Assembly (NCBI GenBank): GCA_963851385.1
Contig: CAWKPE010000003.1
Span: 7,494 to 71,493, forward strand
Direction: 5' to 3'
Length of the DNA stretch: 64,000 bases
Origin: CAWEFA01 sp963851385
GTDB taxonomy: Bacteria > Bacteroidota > Bacteroidia > Bacteroidales > DTGW01
Shown here: piece by piece, positions 28,255-36,784 of the stretch
How positions within the stretch are numbered: position 1 is the first letter of the stretch
How the letters are laid out: each line of letters starts with the position of its first letter
Position numbers and translations under genes: made by a program
The notes under the pieces: generated by a model
The model's database searches: none
What the model was told of the DNA's origin: nothing
The model's input: the letters and a program-made list of their open reading frames with translations, nothing else

Positions 28255-28395
28255 GTTTGAATGTCAGAAAAAATAATTTTATAATTGTCAATGTTTTGAT
28301 AGTTGATATGAAGAGAAATATTTATTGCTATTTTGATTTTAAATTTTCTTAGCTTTAGTTTAAGAAAGTGTTGAAAATTGCATAAACTGCGATAA

Positions 28396-28530
28396 ATTAC
28401 TTTTCTTTGTCAACCACACAAAGAAAAGATAACAAAAGAAAAGTCACCACGAATGAAAAATTCAACCTAATCTATGTACCCAGAATTAGGTCGTCAATTC
28501 TTACCCGGCTGAATTTCGCACCATTCGTGG
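28396..28530. repeat. Nested palindromic element in the GH16/regulator gap
   Basis: CCACGAATG (28447-28455) pairs with CATTCGTGG (28522-28530), and CCTAAT (28466-28471) with ATTAGG (28485-28490). A middle stem of AATTCA/TGAATT type lies between. Before it stands CTTTTCTTTGTCAACC with AAAGAAAAGATAACAAAAG words (28400-28440). It is higher in GC than its flanks. It could be a dispersed repeat or a structured RNA. The remaining parts of this 640-bp gap hold only the promoter region. Confidence 0.5.
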
Positions 28531-28613
28531 ACTAGCCAACGCGCATGGCAAGGTGTGGGTGAAGAGAATTGTGAATATTTCAACAATAATTTAAACTGGA
28601 GCAATTTTCTTTT

Positions 28614-31478
28614 CTAAAACTTTAAAATAAAATCATTTAGATTGTCTGTTGATTCCAGTCCCATTCGTTTTCTAATTCTGAACCTGGCAGTTTCAACGCC
28701 TCGCACTGTCATATTCAATATTTGCGCTATTTCTTTTGTGGAAAGATTCATTTTTAAATAAGCACAAACTTTCAAATCCCATGAAGATAAATCGGGATAT
28801 GCTTCTTTTAATCTTTTAATAAAATTGTTATTGGCCTGGTCAAAGCGCAATTCAAAATCGTCCCACTGATCATCTTTTAGTTCCTTGTCAATAAATTGCA
28901 GAATTGAAGATAGTTTCCGCAATAATTCATCATTTGTGTTCGGATTTATTGTCTCAATTAGTTTTTTAATCTCAAGCATCTTTTCATTTTTATAAATAAT
29001 TTTTAATGCTGAAGATGCCAGTTCTTTGTTTTTATTGTCAAGATCAGATGTCAGCTTTTCTTCATAATACTTTGATTGTTCAAGCTGCCTTTCTTTTTCC
29101 CGCTCTTCAATAATACGCCGTTTCTCAAGTTCAAAACGTTTTGCTCTGATTTTAAATAAAGCCCAGACCAATATAAATATTAAGATAAAATAAGCAACAT
29201 AAGCATATGGAGTCCTGTACCATGGAGCAAGAACAACAAAGCGGAATATAGCCTCTTTTGATTCTTCTTCAAAAACATTTTTTGCTTTTACATGAAAAGC
29301 ATATTTTCCTTCAGGTAAATTTGTAAAATCCTTAAATCGTACAACAGTCCAATCGGACCATATTTCGTCATATCCTTCCAGGTAATAGCTGAACTCTGTT
29401 TGATCAATGTTCTCATAAAAACATGCTGTATAATCGAAACGAAGACTGTTACGCTTAAATGGAATTTCTATTTTAGTTACCTGGCAAGTATCACCAAAAA
29501 AACGCAAGCGTTCATCATAAAACTTTTTTGATAAATCCGATGGATAGGTAACTTTTGAGATTATTGCAGCATAGTCAGATTTGGGTTGGAATGGCATTTG
29601 CTGGTTATAGAAAATCATTCCATTCTTTGTCCCCACTAAAGCATCGCCGTTATTAAAAAAGAAAAAATTCTCAAAACCCGGTATATAATCGCTTGTCAGT
29701 TTTTGAAAAGGAACTTTTTGAATAGAATAGGTGCCGTCTGGATGCATTACAATAGTACCGGTATATTTATCCATGATGTACCAAATACGTTTGAGTTTAT
29801 CCTCGTGCAGGTATCTTACATGATATTTTGTACCTAGTATTGAAGCATAATAAGGATGTATTATCATTGAGTCTTTAGCTTTATCATATTTATAAACTCC
29901 CGACTGGGTTCCGAAAACAATTTCATTATTGATTTTAAAAACGTTGATAAACAAATTCGAAGGGAAACCTTTCAGACTATTATAAAATTTAACGGAAATT
30001 ATTGAATCATATTTTTCAGTGAGTGTAACCTTATAAACACCTTTATAACCATGAGATATCCAAATATTGCCCTCATTATCTTCCTCCATTACACGGCTGG
30101 TTTCAGAATATCCTCCCAGTTTTCTCTTAAAATTCAATTGTCCATTTTCTATTGCAAATAACGTTAAACCTTCATAGGTACCAACTATTACAACATGAGG
30201 GTTTTTGACTGGACGAATAAAGGTCCATGTACCGGCACCCTTATAAAGCAGTTTAGAAACATTATTTTTAATAATATAAAATCCGTCTCCATTAAAAAGA
30301 TACAGGTTACCAGCCATTGTATCCAGTTTCCAGCAAATATCGCCGACTCCGGGAATTTTAATAAATTGCAATGGATGCGAAAGATAATTAAAGAAATCTT
30401 TCCAACCGGTGTAATATAAACCGGCATGGCAACCAACGTATAAATTATTGTTAAAAACGCAAGATGTATAAACTGAAAAAGGATTTTCCGAATCTATACT
30501 GATCCTGTAAAACGGAGATGAAGCTTCTACAATATCAATTCCTTTTTCATTAATTATCCACCAGTTGCCATCTTTATCTTCCAGGACTTGCTTGATATGA
30601 TTGTGTCCAAGCCCGCATATTTTTGTGATATGCTGTAAAACTTTACCTTCATTATTAAAAAGAATCAAACCGTTTTCTGAAGTTCCGGCAAGGTAAAATC
30701 CATTTCGTAATATTATCCCACACTGAAGTTTGCTATTTTTGAATAACTCATAATCAGATACCCGGAAAGGTTTTAAATCCTGGAAATCATATAAAAATAG
30801 TCCATCGTTTTGTGTGGCAATAAGAATTTTGCCATTGGAATAAGAAGCAATAAAAGCAATATCATGGTCAATGAACTTTGAAGTATTAGGTAATAATAAC
30901 AAACTGTCATTCTTCAATTCCATCAGGCCTTCTGCTCCTGAAATAAAAAGTTGTTCCCCGACCTTAAAAATCATCTTCATGGGATGTTTGTCTTTTACTA
31001 CCTTAATGGCATTTTGATGATAAATAAATATAGCGCTCCAAGTAAAAAAAACTACTTTTTCCCCTTTAGGAAAAATTTTCCAAACATTACCAAAATTTTT
31101 TTCCTGCATTGGAAGTAAATCAACTAATGATTTCACTCCCAAACCTGCCTTGCCTTCATATTCGATGAAGCCAAAGAAATCCTGAGCACCTATATAAAGT
31201 TTGTTATCAGCACCAAATGCCAGAGACCAGGTAATACTCCTGTTATAAGGTGATTGAATAATGTTCCATTGGCTTCCATCGAATTCAAGTACACCATAGT
31301 CGTTGGCAAGATAAATGATTCCCCTGGAGTCTTGTACTATATCTGAATTCTGATTTGATACGCCAAAATCTTTTTCAGTAAAAGAAGTAGTAAATGGGAC
31401 ACCCATTTTATAATCCTGCCCATTGACATTTGATAAATAAAATAACGTGAATATTAATATTAAGATAGTTTGTCTCAT
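28614..31478 (-). CDS. Y_Y_Y-domain sensor with LuxR-type helix-turn-helix, PUL regulator
   Basis: This protein of about 954 residues starts with a signal peptide. A periplasmic beta-propeller of Reg_prop-like repeats follows (DIVQDSRGIIYLANDYGVLE, LEDKDGNWWIINEKGI, MEEDNEGNIWISHGYKGVYK), then a Y_Y_Y domain (FSYYLEGYDEIWSDW). One membrane helix (near residues 750-770), a coiled coil and a C-terminal LuxR-type HTH (STKEIAQILNMTVRGVETAR) end it. It lacks the kinase and receiver parts of hybrid two-component systems. Similar Bacteroidota proteins sit beside PULs and are thought to link a periplasmic sugar to DNA binding. The ATG at 31478 is preferred over an upstream TTG. Confidence 0.88.
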   Translation of the reverse strand: MRQTILILIFTLFYLSNVNGQDYKMGVPFTTSFTEKDFGVSNQNSDIVQDSRGIIYLANDYGVLEFDGSQWNIIQSPYNRSITWSLAFGADNKLYIGAQDFFGFIEYEGKAGLGVKSLVDLLPMQEKNFGNVWKIFPKGEKVVFFTWSAIFIYHQNAIKVVKDKHPMKMIFKVGEQLFISGAEGLMELKNDSLLLLPNTSKFIDHDIAFIASYSNGKILIATQNDGLFLYDFQDLKPFRVSDYELFKNSKLQCGIILRNGFYLAGTSENGLILFNNEGKVLQHITKICGLGHNHIKQVLEDKDGNWWIINEKGIDIVEASSPFYRISIDSENPFSVYTSCVFNNNLYVGCHAGLYYTGWKDFFNYLSHPLQFIKIPGVGDICWKLDTMAGNLYLFNGDGFYIIKNNVSKLLYKGAGTWTFIRPVKNPHVVIVGTYEGLTLFAIENGQLNFKRKLGGYSETSRVMEEDNEGNIWISHGYKGVYKVTLTEKYDSIISVKFYNSLKGFPSNLFINVFKINNEIVFGTQSGVYKYDKAKDSMIIHPYYASILGTKYHVRYLHEDKLKRIWYIMDKYTGTIVMHPDGTYSIQKVPFQKLTSDYIPGFENFFFFNNGDALVGTKNGMIFYNQQMPFQPKSDYAAIISKVTYPSDLSKKFYDERLRFFGDTCQVTKIEIPFKRNSLRFDYTACFYENIDQTEFSYYLEGYDEIWSDWTVVRFKDFTNLPEGKYAFHVKAKNVFEEESKEAIFRFVVLAPWYRTPYAYVAYFILIFILVWALFKIRAKRFELEKRRIIEEREKERQLEQSKYYEEKLTSDLDNKNKELASSALKIIYKNEKMLEIKKLIETINPNTNDELLRKLSSILQFIDKELKDDQWDDFELRFDQANNNFIKRLKEAYPDLSSWDLKVCAYLKMNLSTKEIAQILNMTVRGVETARFRIRKRMGLESTDNLNDFILKF

Positions 31479-31561
31479 TAAATACAATATTACAAACTTT
31501 GTGGATTTTATAGTTAGCTTTTTTGAACTTTATGGCATTAAATAATAACACAGAATATATG

Positions 31562-31569
31562 TAGATTTG
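31562..31569 (+). promoter_or_regulatory. -7 box before a tiny lipoprotein ORF
   Basis: TAGATTTG matches TAnnTTTG and lies 30 bp before the ATG at 31600. No -33 TTG is at the right spacing. Confidence 0.35.
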
Positions 31570-31599
31570 ATTTAAAAATTTAAACCAACAATTGGTTAC

Positions 31600-31680
31600 A
31601 TGAGAAACTATTTAATTATATTAATAATTCTAACAGTTCTTTTTATTAATTGCACTTCTTCAAAAAAAACTTCAGAATAA
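31600..31680 (+). CDS. Tiny lipoprotein-like peptide (26 residues)
   Basis: The ORF reads MRNYLIILIILTVLFINC followed by TSSKKTSE and a stop. It has a charged start, a hydrophobic core and a Cys18 lipobox-like site with Asn at -1. It may be a true micro-lipoprotein or the 5' remnant of a lost lipoprotein gene. A -7 promoter box lies 30 bp upstream. No homologue is recognised. Confidence 0.3.
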   Translation: MRNYLIILIILTVLFINCTSSKKTSE

Positions 31681-31702
31681 ATTCCGGAACAATACATTTT
31701 TA

Positions 31703-33505
31703 TTAACTTTTCTTGTTTCTTTTTCTATCCGTTTCGTTTAAGAGAATTTTTCGCATCCGGATTGATTTTGGAGTTACTTCAACATATTCATCAAGCCGAA
31801 TGTATTCCATTGATTCTTCTAAGGAAAACTTAATTGCCGGAACAATAATAATTTTTTCATCAGAACCTGATGCACGCATATTAGAAAATTTTTTGGTCTT
31901 AACAAGATTCACAACAATATCATCCTGACGGGTGTTTTCTCCTACAATTTGTCCTGCATAAATTTCATCATCAGGTCCTACAAAAAATTTACCTCTGTCC
32001 TGCAATTTATCGATTGAATATGCGCTGGCGGTACCTGTTTCCATTGCAATAAGTGAACCATTAATGCGGCCCGGGATTTCTCCTTTCCATGGCATGTATT
32101 CTTTAAAACGATGAGCTATTACTGCTTCTCCTTCGGTTGATGTTAGAATGTTGTTTGTCAATCCAATCAGTCCTCTTGCCGGCATAAGAAATTTTAATGC
32201 TTTCCTGTCGTTTTTTTCATCAATGCTCATTAAATCACCTTTTCTCTTCGTAACAATATCTATTACTTTCCCTACAAATACTTCCGGTACATGAATTGTA
32301 AGAGATTCTATAGGTTCATGTCTTACTCCATTAATTGTCTTCTCAATTACTTTCGGCTGTCCGAGTTGCATTTCATAACCTTCGCGACGCATTGTTTCAA
32401 CAAGTATAGAAAGGTGCAATATACCCCGGCCATATACCAAAAATTTTTCAGGAGAATCAGTTTCTTCTACTTTTAATGCAAGATTTTTCTCAATTTCTTT
32501 AAAAAGCCTTTCCCTTATGTGTCTTGAAGTGACATACTGACCTTCTCTTCCTGCAAAAGGAGAATTGTTTATAGTAAAAAGCATGCTCATGGTAGGCTCA
32601 TCAACATGAATTGGAATAAGACCTTCAGGATTTTCGAAATCTGCTATGGTATCGCCAATTTCAAAGTTCTCCGGACAAAGTACTGCACAAATTTCCCCTG
32701 CTTCCACTTCAAATTTTACTTTTTCTTTTGCAAGGCCTTCAAAAAGATACAATTCCTTAACTACCGATTTGACAATACTTCCATCTTTTTTTACAATTGA
32801 GATCGGTTGTCCCATTTTTATTGATCCCCGTGATATGCGCCCAACGGCAATGCGTCCTACATACGATGAATAATCAAGCGATGTAATCTGCATTTGCAAT
32901 GTTCCGGGTTCTTTAACCGGTGGTTTAAAATGTTCAATAATTGTGTCGAGAAGTATACTGATATCATGAGTCGGTTTCTTCCAATCATCAGACATCCATC
33001 CTTGTTTTGATGACCCGAAAACAGTTGGAAAATTTAATTGTTCTTCGTTGGCATCCAGGCTCACCATCAAATCGAAGACAGCTTCATGAGCATCATCCGG
33101 ATTGCAATTTGGTTTGTCAACTTTGTTGATTACAACTATGGGTTTTAATCCTAGCTCAAGCGCTTTTTCAAGTACAAACCTTGTTTGCGGCATTGGACCT
33201 TCAAATGCATCAACCAACAGCAATACCCCGTCAGCCATATTAATCACACGTTCCACTTCGCCGCCGAAATCAGAATGTCCTGGTGTGTCAATGATATTTA
33301 TTTTAACATCTTTGTACCTAACGGAAACATTCTTAGCCAATATTGTTATTCCTCTTTCACGCTCCAGATCGTTGGAGTCGAGTAACAGCTCCCGGACTTC
33401 CTGGTTGTCCCTGAACATTTTTACCTGGTACAGTATCCTGTCAACCAAAGTAGTCTTGCCATGATCGACATGTGCTATAATAGCAACATTTCTAATCTCT
33501 GCCAT
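31703..33505 (-). CDS. typA: Translational GTPase TypA/BipA
   Basis: This 600-residue ribosome-associated GTPase has all G motifs: AHVDHGKTTLVD (G1, residues 11-22), RERGITILAKN (G2), DTPGHSDFGGEVER (G3) and VVINKVDK (G4). EF-G-like domains III and V and the TypA-specific C-terminal domain (GLIGLTNNILTSTEGEA, KIIIVPAIKFSLEESMEYI) follow. It helps ribosome assembly and stress or cold growth. The gene stands alone. Its length and motifs are normal. Confidence 0.96.
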   Translation of the reverse strand: MAEIRNVAIIAHVDHGKTTLVDRILYQVKMFRDNQEVRELLLDSNDLERERGITILAKNVSVRYKDVKINIIDTPGHSDFGGEVERVINMADGVLLLVDAFEGPMPQTRFVLEKALELGLKPIVVINKVDKPNCNPDDAHEAVFDLMVSLDANEEQLNFPTVFGSSKQGWMSDDWKKPTHDISILLDTIIEHFKPPVKEPGTLQMQITSLDYSSYVGRIAVGRISRGSIKMGQPISIVKKDGSIVKSVVKELYLFEGLAKEKVKFEVEAGEICAVLCPENFEIGDTIADFENPEGLIPIHVDEPTMSMLFTINNSPFAGREGQYVTSRHIRERLFKEIEKNLALKVEETDSPEKFLVYGRGILHLSILVETMRREGYEMQLGQPKVIEKTINGVRHEPIESLTIHVPEVFVGKVIDIVTKRKGDLMSIDEKNDRKALKFLMPARGLIGLTNNILTSTEGEAVIAHRFKEYMPWKGEIPGRINGSLIAMETGTASAYSIDKLQDRGKFFVGPDDEIYAGQIVGENTRQDDIVVNLVKTKKFSNMRASGSDEKIIIVPAIKFSLEESMEYIRLDEYVEVTPKSIRMRKILLNETDRKRNKKS

Positions 33506-33699
33506 AAAATTAAATTTTTTATTTCCTAAAAAGAAGTTGCGAAATTAATCTTTATTACCGGTTGATTGCAATTTTGGGGTTCAAATATTTTTGGATAATT
33601 ATATGCAATTTCTTTATACCTAGATAATACGAAGTTGTACTATAGCATATTTTATTGAGAAAATTTTAAAAATAAAAATGCTACTAAAACATCAAATCA

Positions 33700-33783
33700 C
33701 AAAATTCCACAAAAAAATAACAAAAACATTAATGAAATTTTGTGTCCCAAATTTTTAGGATTGTGTTTTTGTGGCAAATTTTG
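33700..33783. repeat. Inverted-repeat element before the DUF3795 gene
   Basis: CAAAATTCCACAAAAA (from 33700) faces TTTTTGTGGCAAATTTTG (33766-33783). The inside holds ATGAAATTTTGTGTCCC words. It lies in the 385-bp gap between typA and the DUF3795 gene. The rest of that gap is AT-rich, with nothing recognised. Confidence 0.5.
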
Positions 33784-33890
33784 AATTTCATGAGCCGACT
33801 CAATAATGAAAAATTCGTATTAATTTTACTATACAATTTAAATTCTTGGAATTCAAACAACGGATTCTGATAAAAATAAATTTCAAACCC

Positions 33891-34253
33891 ATGGAAGCAA
33901 AAGTATCATATTGTGGCCTTCTTTGTCAGGGTTGTCCAATCTTTTGGGCAACCGTTGAAAAGGATGAAGTGTTAAAGGAAAAAATGAAAGTTGAAATTGC
34001 TATAATGAGCAATAACCTTTATAAGACCAATCATACTTCAAAAGATATTACAGATTGTGACGGATGTTTAACTGAAAATGGAAAACTTTTTGCAGGATGT
34101 TTCAATTGCAAAATAAGAAATTGCATCAGGGGGAAAAATTTACAAAATTGTGCTTATTGCAGCGAATACGGCTCTTGTGAAACGTTAAGTAAGTTTTTTA
34201 TTGAAAACCCCGAATCAAAAATCCGGCTTGAATTTGTAAAATCACTTCTTTAA
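33891..34253 (+). CDS. DUF3795 domain-containing protein
   Basis: This 120-residue protein has the cysteine pattern of DUF3795: CGLLCQGCPIFWAT (Cys8, Cys12, Cys15), then CDGCLTENGKLFAGCFNCKIR and CAYCSEYGSCETL. The many cysteines suggest a small zinc- or iron-binding fold, of unknown role. The ATG at 33891 is preferred because the family begins a few residues before CGL. The frame could run 15 codons further 5' to a TTG, but that part is not family-like. Confidence 0.82.
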   Translation: MEAKVSYCGLLCQGCPIFWATVEKDEVLKEKMKVEIAIMSNNLYKTNHTSKDITDCDGCLTENGKLFAGCFNCKIRNCIRGKNLQNCAYCSEYGSCETLSKFFIENPESKIRLEFVKSLL

Positions 34254-34332
34254 TTACACATTTGAATTAAAAATGAATTTAATCCTTATTAAATCAACTT
34301 CCGCTCACTAATGCATTAATTAAATAATATTC

Positions 34333-34340
34333 TATCTTTG
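34333..34340 (+). promoter_or_regulatory. -7 box before the 34373 lipoprotein
   Basis: TATCTTTG matches TAnnTTTG and ends 32 bp before the ATG. No -33 TTG at the right distance was found. Confidence 0.45.
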
Positions 34341-34372
34341 TTTTATAAACAATTAATCTTAAACCCTATATT

Positions 34373-35071
34373 ATGAAAGTTAAACTATTATCAGTTGTAA
34401 TCATTGCATCATTTGTAATGTTTTCTATCTCCTGTAAAAATAAAACCGGAGCCGGATCAACAGCATCAAGTGATACAACCAAAGTAAAAACAAGTGAACA
34501 ACCTTCCACGACAATGCCTAAAAAGTACGACATTAAATCTGGTATTGTCACTTATGTTACCACTGCTATGGGAATAAAAAACTCTCAAAAGCTTTATTTT
34601 GATGATTACGGAGCAAAAGAACTCAGAGAAACAACTACCGAACTTGAAATGCTTGGAGTCAAATCCCATAAAGTTACTGTTGAACTTACTAAAGATGGTT
34701 ACAGATATTTATACGATCTTGAAAATATAACAAATAAAGAAAACAAATTAAAAAAAGAAATCAAAAAAAGTAAAGATTTAAGCATGGCTTCTGCCGGTAT
34801 GGGTTCAATGGCAAGTGCTATGTCCGAAGAAATGAAAAAGCAATATGAATATAAGGAAGAAGGAACAGTGAACATTGCAGGTGTAACCGGAACAAAATAC
34901 TCTATGAAAATGGGGAAATCAAAAATTACCGGAGTAATGTATAAAAATATAATGTTGCAAACAGTAATGGATATGATAAACATTACGGCCGAAAAATTTG
35001 AAGAAAATGTTTCAATTCCTGCAGATAAATTCGACTACCCAAAAGATTATACCATCGTTGAAGTTCAATAA
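34373..35071 (+). CDS. Hypothetical lipoprotein
   Basis: This 232-residue protein has a lipoprotein signal ending FSISC (Cys21) and a Ser/Thr/Lys-rich linker to about residue 50. The beta-rich domain after it (KSGIVTYVTTAMGIKNSQKL, GTKYSMKMGKSKITGVMYKN) has no enzyme motif that I recognise. A short Met/Ala/Ser stretch (MASAGMGSMASAMSEE) is notable. It probably sits in the outer membrane facing the periplasm. A -7 box is upstream and a strong terminator downstream, so it is transcribed alone. Confidence 0.75.
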   Translation: MKVKLLSVVIIASFVMFSISCKNKTGAGSTASSDTTKVKTSEQPSTTMPKKYDIKSGIVTYVTTAMGIKNSQKLYFDDYGAKELRETTTELEMLGVKSHKVTVELTKDGYRYLYDLENITNKENKLKKEIKKSKDLSMASAGMGSMASAMSEEMKKQYEYKEEGTVNIAGVTGTKYSMKMGKSKITGVMYKNIMLQTVMDMINITAEKFEENVSIPADKFDYPKDYTIVEVQ

Positions 35072-35089
35072 TGATTAGATATATAAAAT

Positions 35090-35122
35090 AAAAACCCGGC
35101 AAATTGCCGGGTTTTTATTTTT
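35090..35122 (+). terminator. Intrinsic terminator
   Basis: AAAACCCGGC-AAATT-GCCGGGTTTT is a perfect 10-bp stem, followed by a long T-rich tail. It ends 45 bp after the lipoprotein stop and is the clearest terminator in the window. Confidence 0.85.
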
Positions 35123-35248
35123 TTTCATAACAAAATTATGCAATAGAAATTGCTCCGTTTGAACTATGAGCCCAAATAATCGTACAATGTAATGTCAATC
35201 ATATTTGGTCAAAGAAATTGTACATACAAGAAAAATCCTTAAATTAGC

Positions 35249-35393
35249 AATACTAAATAAATGTCGTTTAGTTAAGCAGTTTTATATCATTAGTCATACT
35301 TCGACAAGCTCAGTATGACATCATTTTATTGTCACCCTGAGCTTGTCGAAGGGTGTTTTGTTCCTTAATTAAACGACATTGAATACTAAATAA
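35249..35393. mobile_element. MITE-like palindromic element flanked by 12-bp direct repeats
   Basis: AATACTAAATAA stands at 35249-35260 and 35382-35393. Between them lie terminal inverted repeats ATGTCGTTTAGTTAAG (35261-35276) and CTTAATTAAACGACAT (35364-35379), matching at 15 of 16 positions. An inner palindrome of the CTTCGACAAGCTCAG/CTGAGCTTGTCGAAG type lies inside. There is no reading frame. The right direct repeat ends 5 bp before the next gene's ATG, so insertion would have moved that gene's promoter about 120 bp away. Confidence 0.7.
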
Positions 35394-35398
35394 TTCTG

Positions 35399-35854
35399 AT
35401 GAAGCTAATATTTCTCATAATTATTTCATCGCTTTTATGCTCTGAAGCAAAATCTCAAAATAATTGCACGTTTGATGCTAAGGAGTATAATAATATTATT
35501 ACATCTAAGGTCAATGTTAAACTAAAATTACCGCGAGATCAGAATAATTTGTTTATTACTAATTACGAAGCTTTTAAATCATATTCAACAGTTGATACAA
35601 CGAGTATTGATTTTAATAAGTACAATCTTTTTTTTGGAATTTTTGGTTCAGGAGGATGTAAACGACCACGTGTAAATTATTGGTTACTTAAAGCAAAAAA
35701 AGATAATGCATTATTTCTTAAGGTAGATAAAATGCAAATTGGAAGATGTAAAGTGGGAAGAATAATACGCGTATCTTTTATTGTTTTAAAGGATTCTTGT
35801 CCATATGAACCTGTAGTATGTACAACTAATCAAATATTAGATGATAAAAAATAA
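35399..35854 (+). CDS. Hypothetical secreted protein
   Basis: This 151-residue protein has a signal peptide (LIFLIIISSLLCSEAKSQ, with the SQ cleavage site usual in Bacteroidota). The mature part has four to six cysteines (CKRPRVNYW, GRCKVGRI, SCPYEPVVC) that could form disulphides. No family was recognised. Its start lies 5 bp beyond the right direct repeat of a MITE-like element, so its expression signals may be displaced. Confidence 0.65.
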   Translation: MKLIFLIIISSLLCSEAKSQNNCTFDAKEYNNIITSKVNVKLKLPRDQNNLFITNYEAFKSYSTVDTTSIDFNKYNLFFGIFGSGGCKRPRVNYWLLKAKKDNALFLKVDKMQIGRCKVGRIIRVSFIVLKDSCPYEPVVCTTNQILDDKK

Positions 35855-35912
35855 GATTTGATTTATTTAATGTCTATTGGTTATTAAATTAAAACAAACT
35901 ATAATTTAATCC

Positions 35913-36179
35913 ATGCCAAGCGATTTATCAAAACACATCAATATAGGTAAGGACACCGAGAAAAAACTAATCCGAGTGGGAATTGATTCGTTTAAAAAAT
36001 TAGAATCTATTGGAAGTGAAAAGGCATTTTTGAAATTGCAAACTATTGATCCAGGTGCCTGTTTAAGTTTGCTTTGTGCACTGGAAGCCTCAATTGAAGG
36101 CATTAGCAAGCAATACCTGTCGCCGGAAAAGAAAAAGGAGTTAAAAGCATTTCACAATATGGTTAAAAAGAAGAAATAA
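35913..36179 (+). CDS. TfoX/Sxy C-terminal domain protein
   Basis: This 88-residue protein matches the C-terminal helical domain of TfoX: NIGKDTEKKLIRVGIDSFKK, then GSEKAFLKLQ and LCALEASIEGI. It resembles a helix-hairpin-helix type fold. The N-terminal TfoX domain is absent, which is common for free-standing copies in Bacteroidota. The TfoX family controls competence in some proteobacteria, but a role here is not shown. It ends in a Lys-rich tail. Confidence 0.85.
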   Translation: MPSDLSKHINIGKDTEKKLIRVGIDSFKKLESIGSEKAFLKLQTIDPGACLSLLCALEASIEGISKQYLSPEKKKELKAFHNMVKKKK

Positions 36180-36327
36180 TTTTCTTCTTTCAACTCTCAA
36201 TAATTAGAATATTATCAATATTCTGAAAATTTATTGCTATCGTCTTTCAGGGTAAATCAATTTGCATTTGTATTTTAGGCATTTAAGCATATTGCACATG
36301 CCAATTCATAATTAGAAGCCATGCGTT

Positions 36328-36435
36328 ATGAAAACTATTATTGAAACCGGATTTCTTTTAATTGCAATGAGCTTATCAAATTTAAATAGCAATGGACAGA
36401 GCTTGAATAAATATGCCACAATTTCTATTAATTAA
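36328..36435 (+). CDS. Short ORF with signal-peptide-like start, possible gene remnant
   Basis: The 35-residue reading (MKTIIETGFLLIAMSLSNLN, SNGQS...) looks like a signal peptide with an NGQ cleavage site, then stops after about 10 further residues. It is probably the 5' relic of a secreted protein gene. It lies in a 605-bp gap that otherwise holds only an inverted repeat. Confidence 0.25.
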   Translation: MKTIIETGFLLIAMSLSNLNSNGQSLNKYATISIN

Positions 36436-36569
36436 TGATATCAATTTACAATATTATTAAGGGATAAATTCATTTCAAGTGTCATAAAAATAATATATAT
36501 GATAGAAAATGAATTTTTCAAAGGGACTAAATGCCAAAGCTAACTAAACCATTATATCTCAGAATCCTT

Positions 36570-36637
36570 GTCATTCCTGGGAAAAATGAAACTGTTGTTT
36601 GTTGGTTAAAAAAAATACTTATAATTCCGGGAATGAC
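36570..36637. repeat. Inverted repeat, GTCATTCC/GGAATGAC
   Basis: GTCATTCCTGGGAA (36570-36583) pairs imperfectly with ATTCCGGGAATGAC (36624-36637). It is related in core words to the palindromes at 19312 and 35290 and to TCATTCCCG near 40503. The rest of the 36180-36784 gap shows no other structure apart from the short ORF at 36328. Confidence 0.45.
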
Positions 36638-36784
36638 ATTTTATATGTTTAACTATGAGGCCTATAAAGTGAATATATGTGAAATAATTATTAAACAATG
36701 AATAGCATTTCCATATTTAAAGATTTTTTTTAATACAAAGTAAAATTCAAATATTAACTAATTAAAACCTAAATTATACAACCT

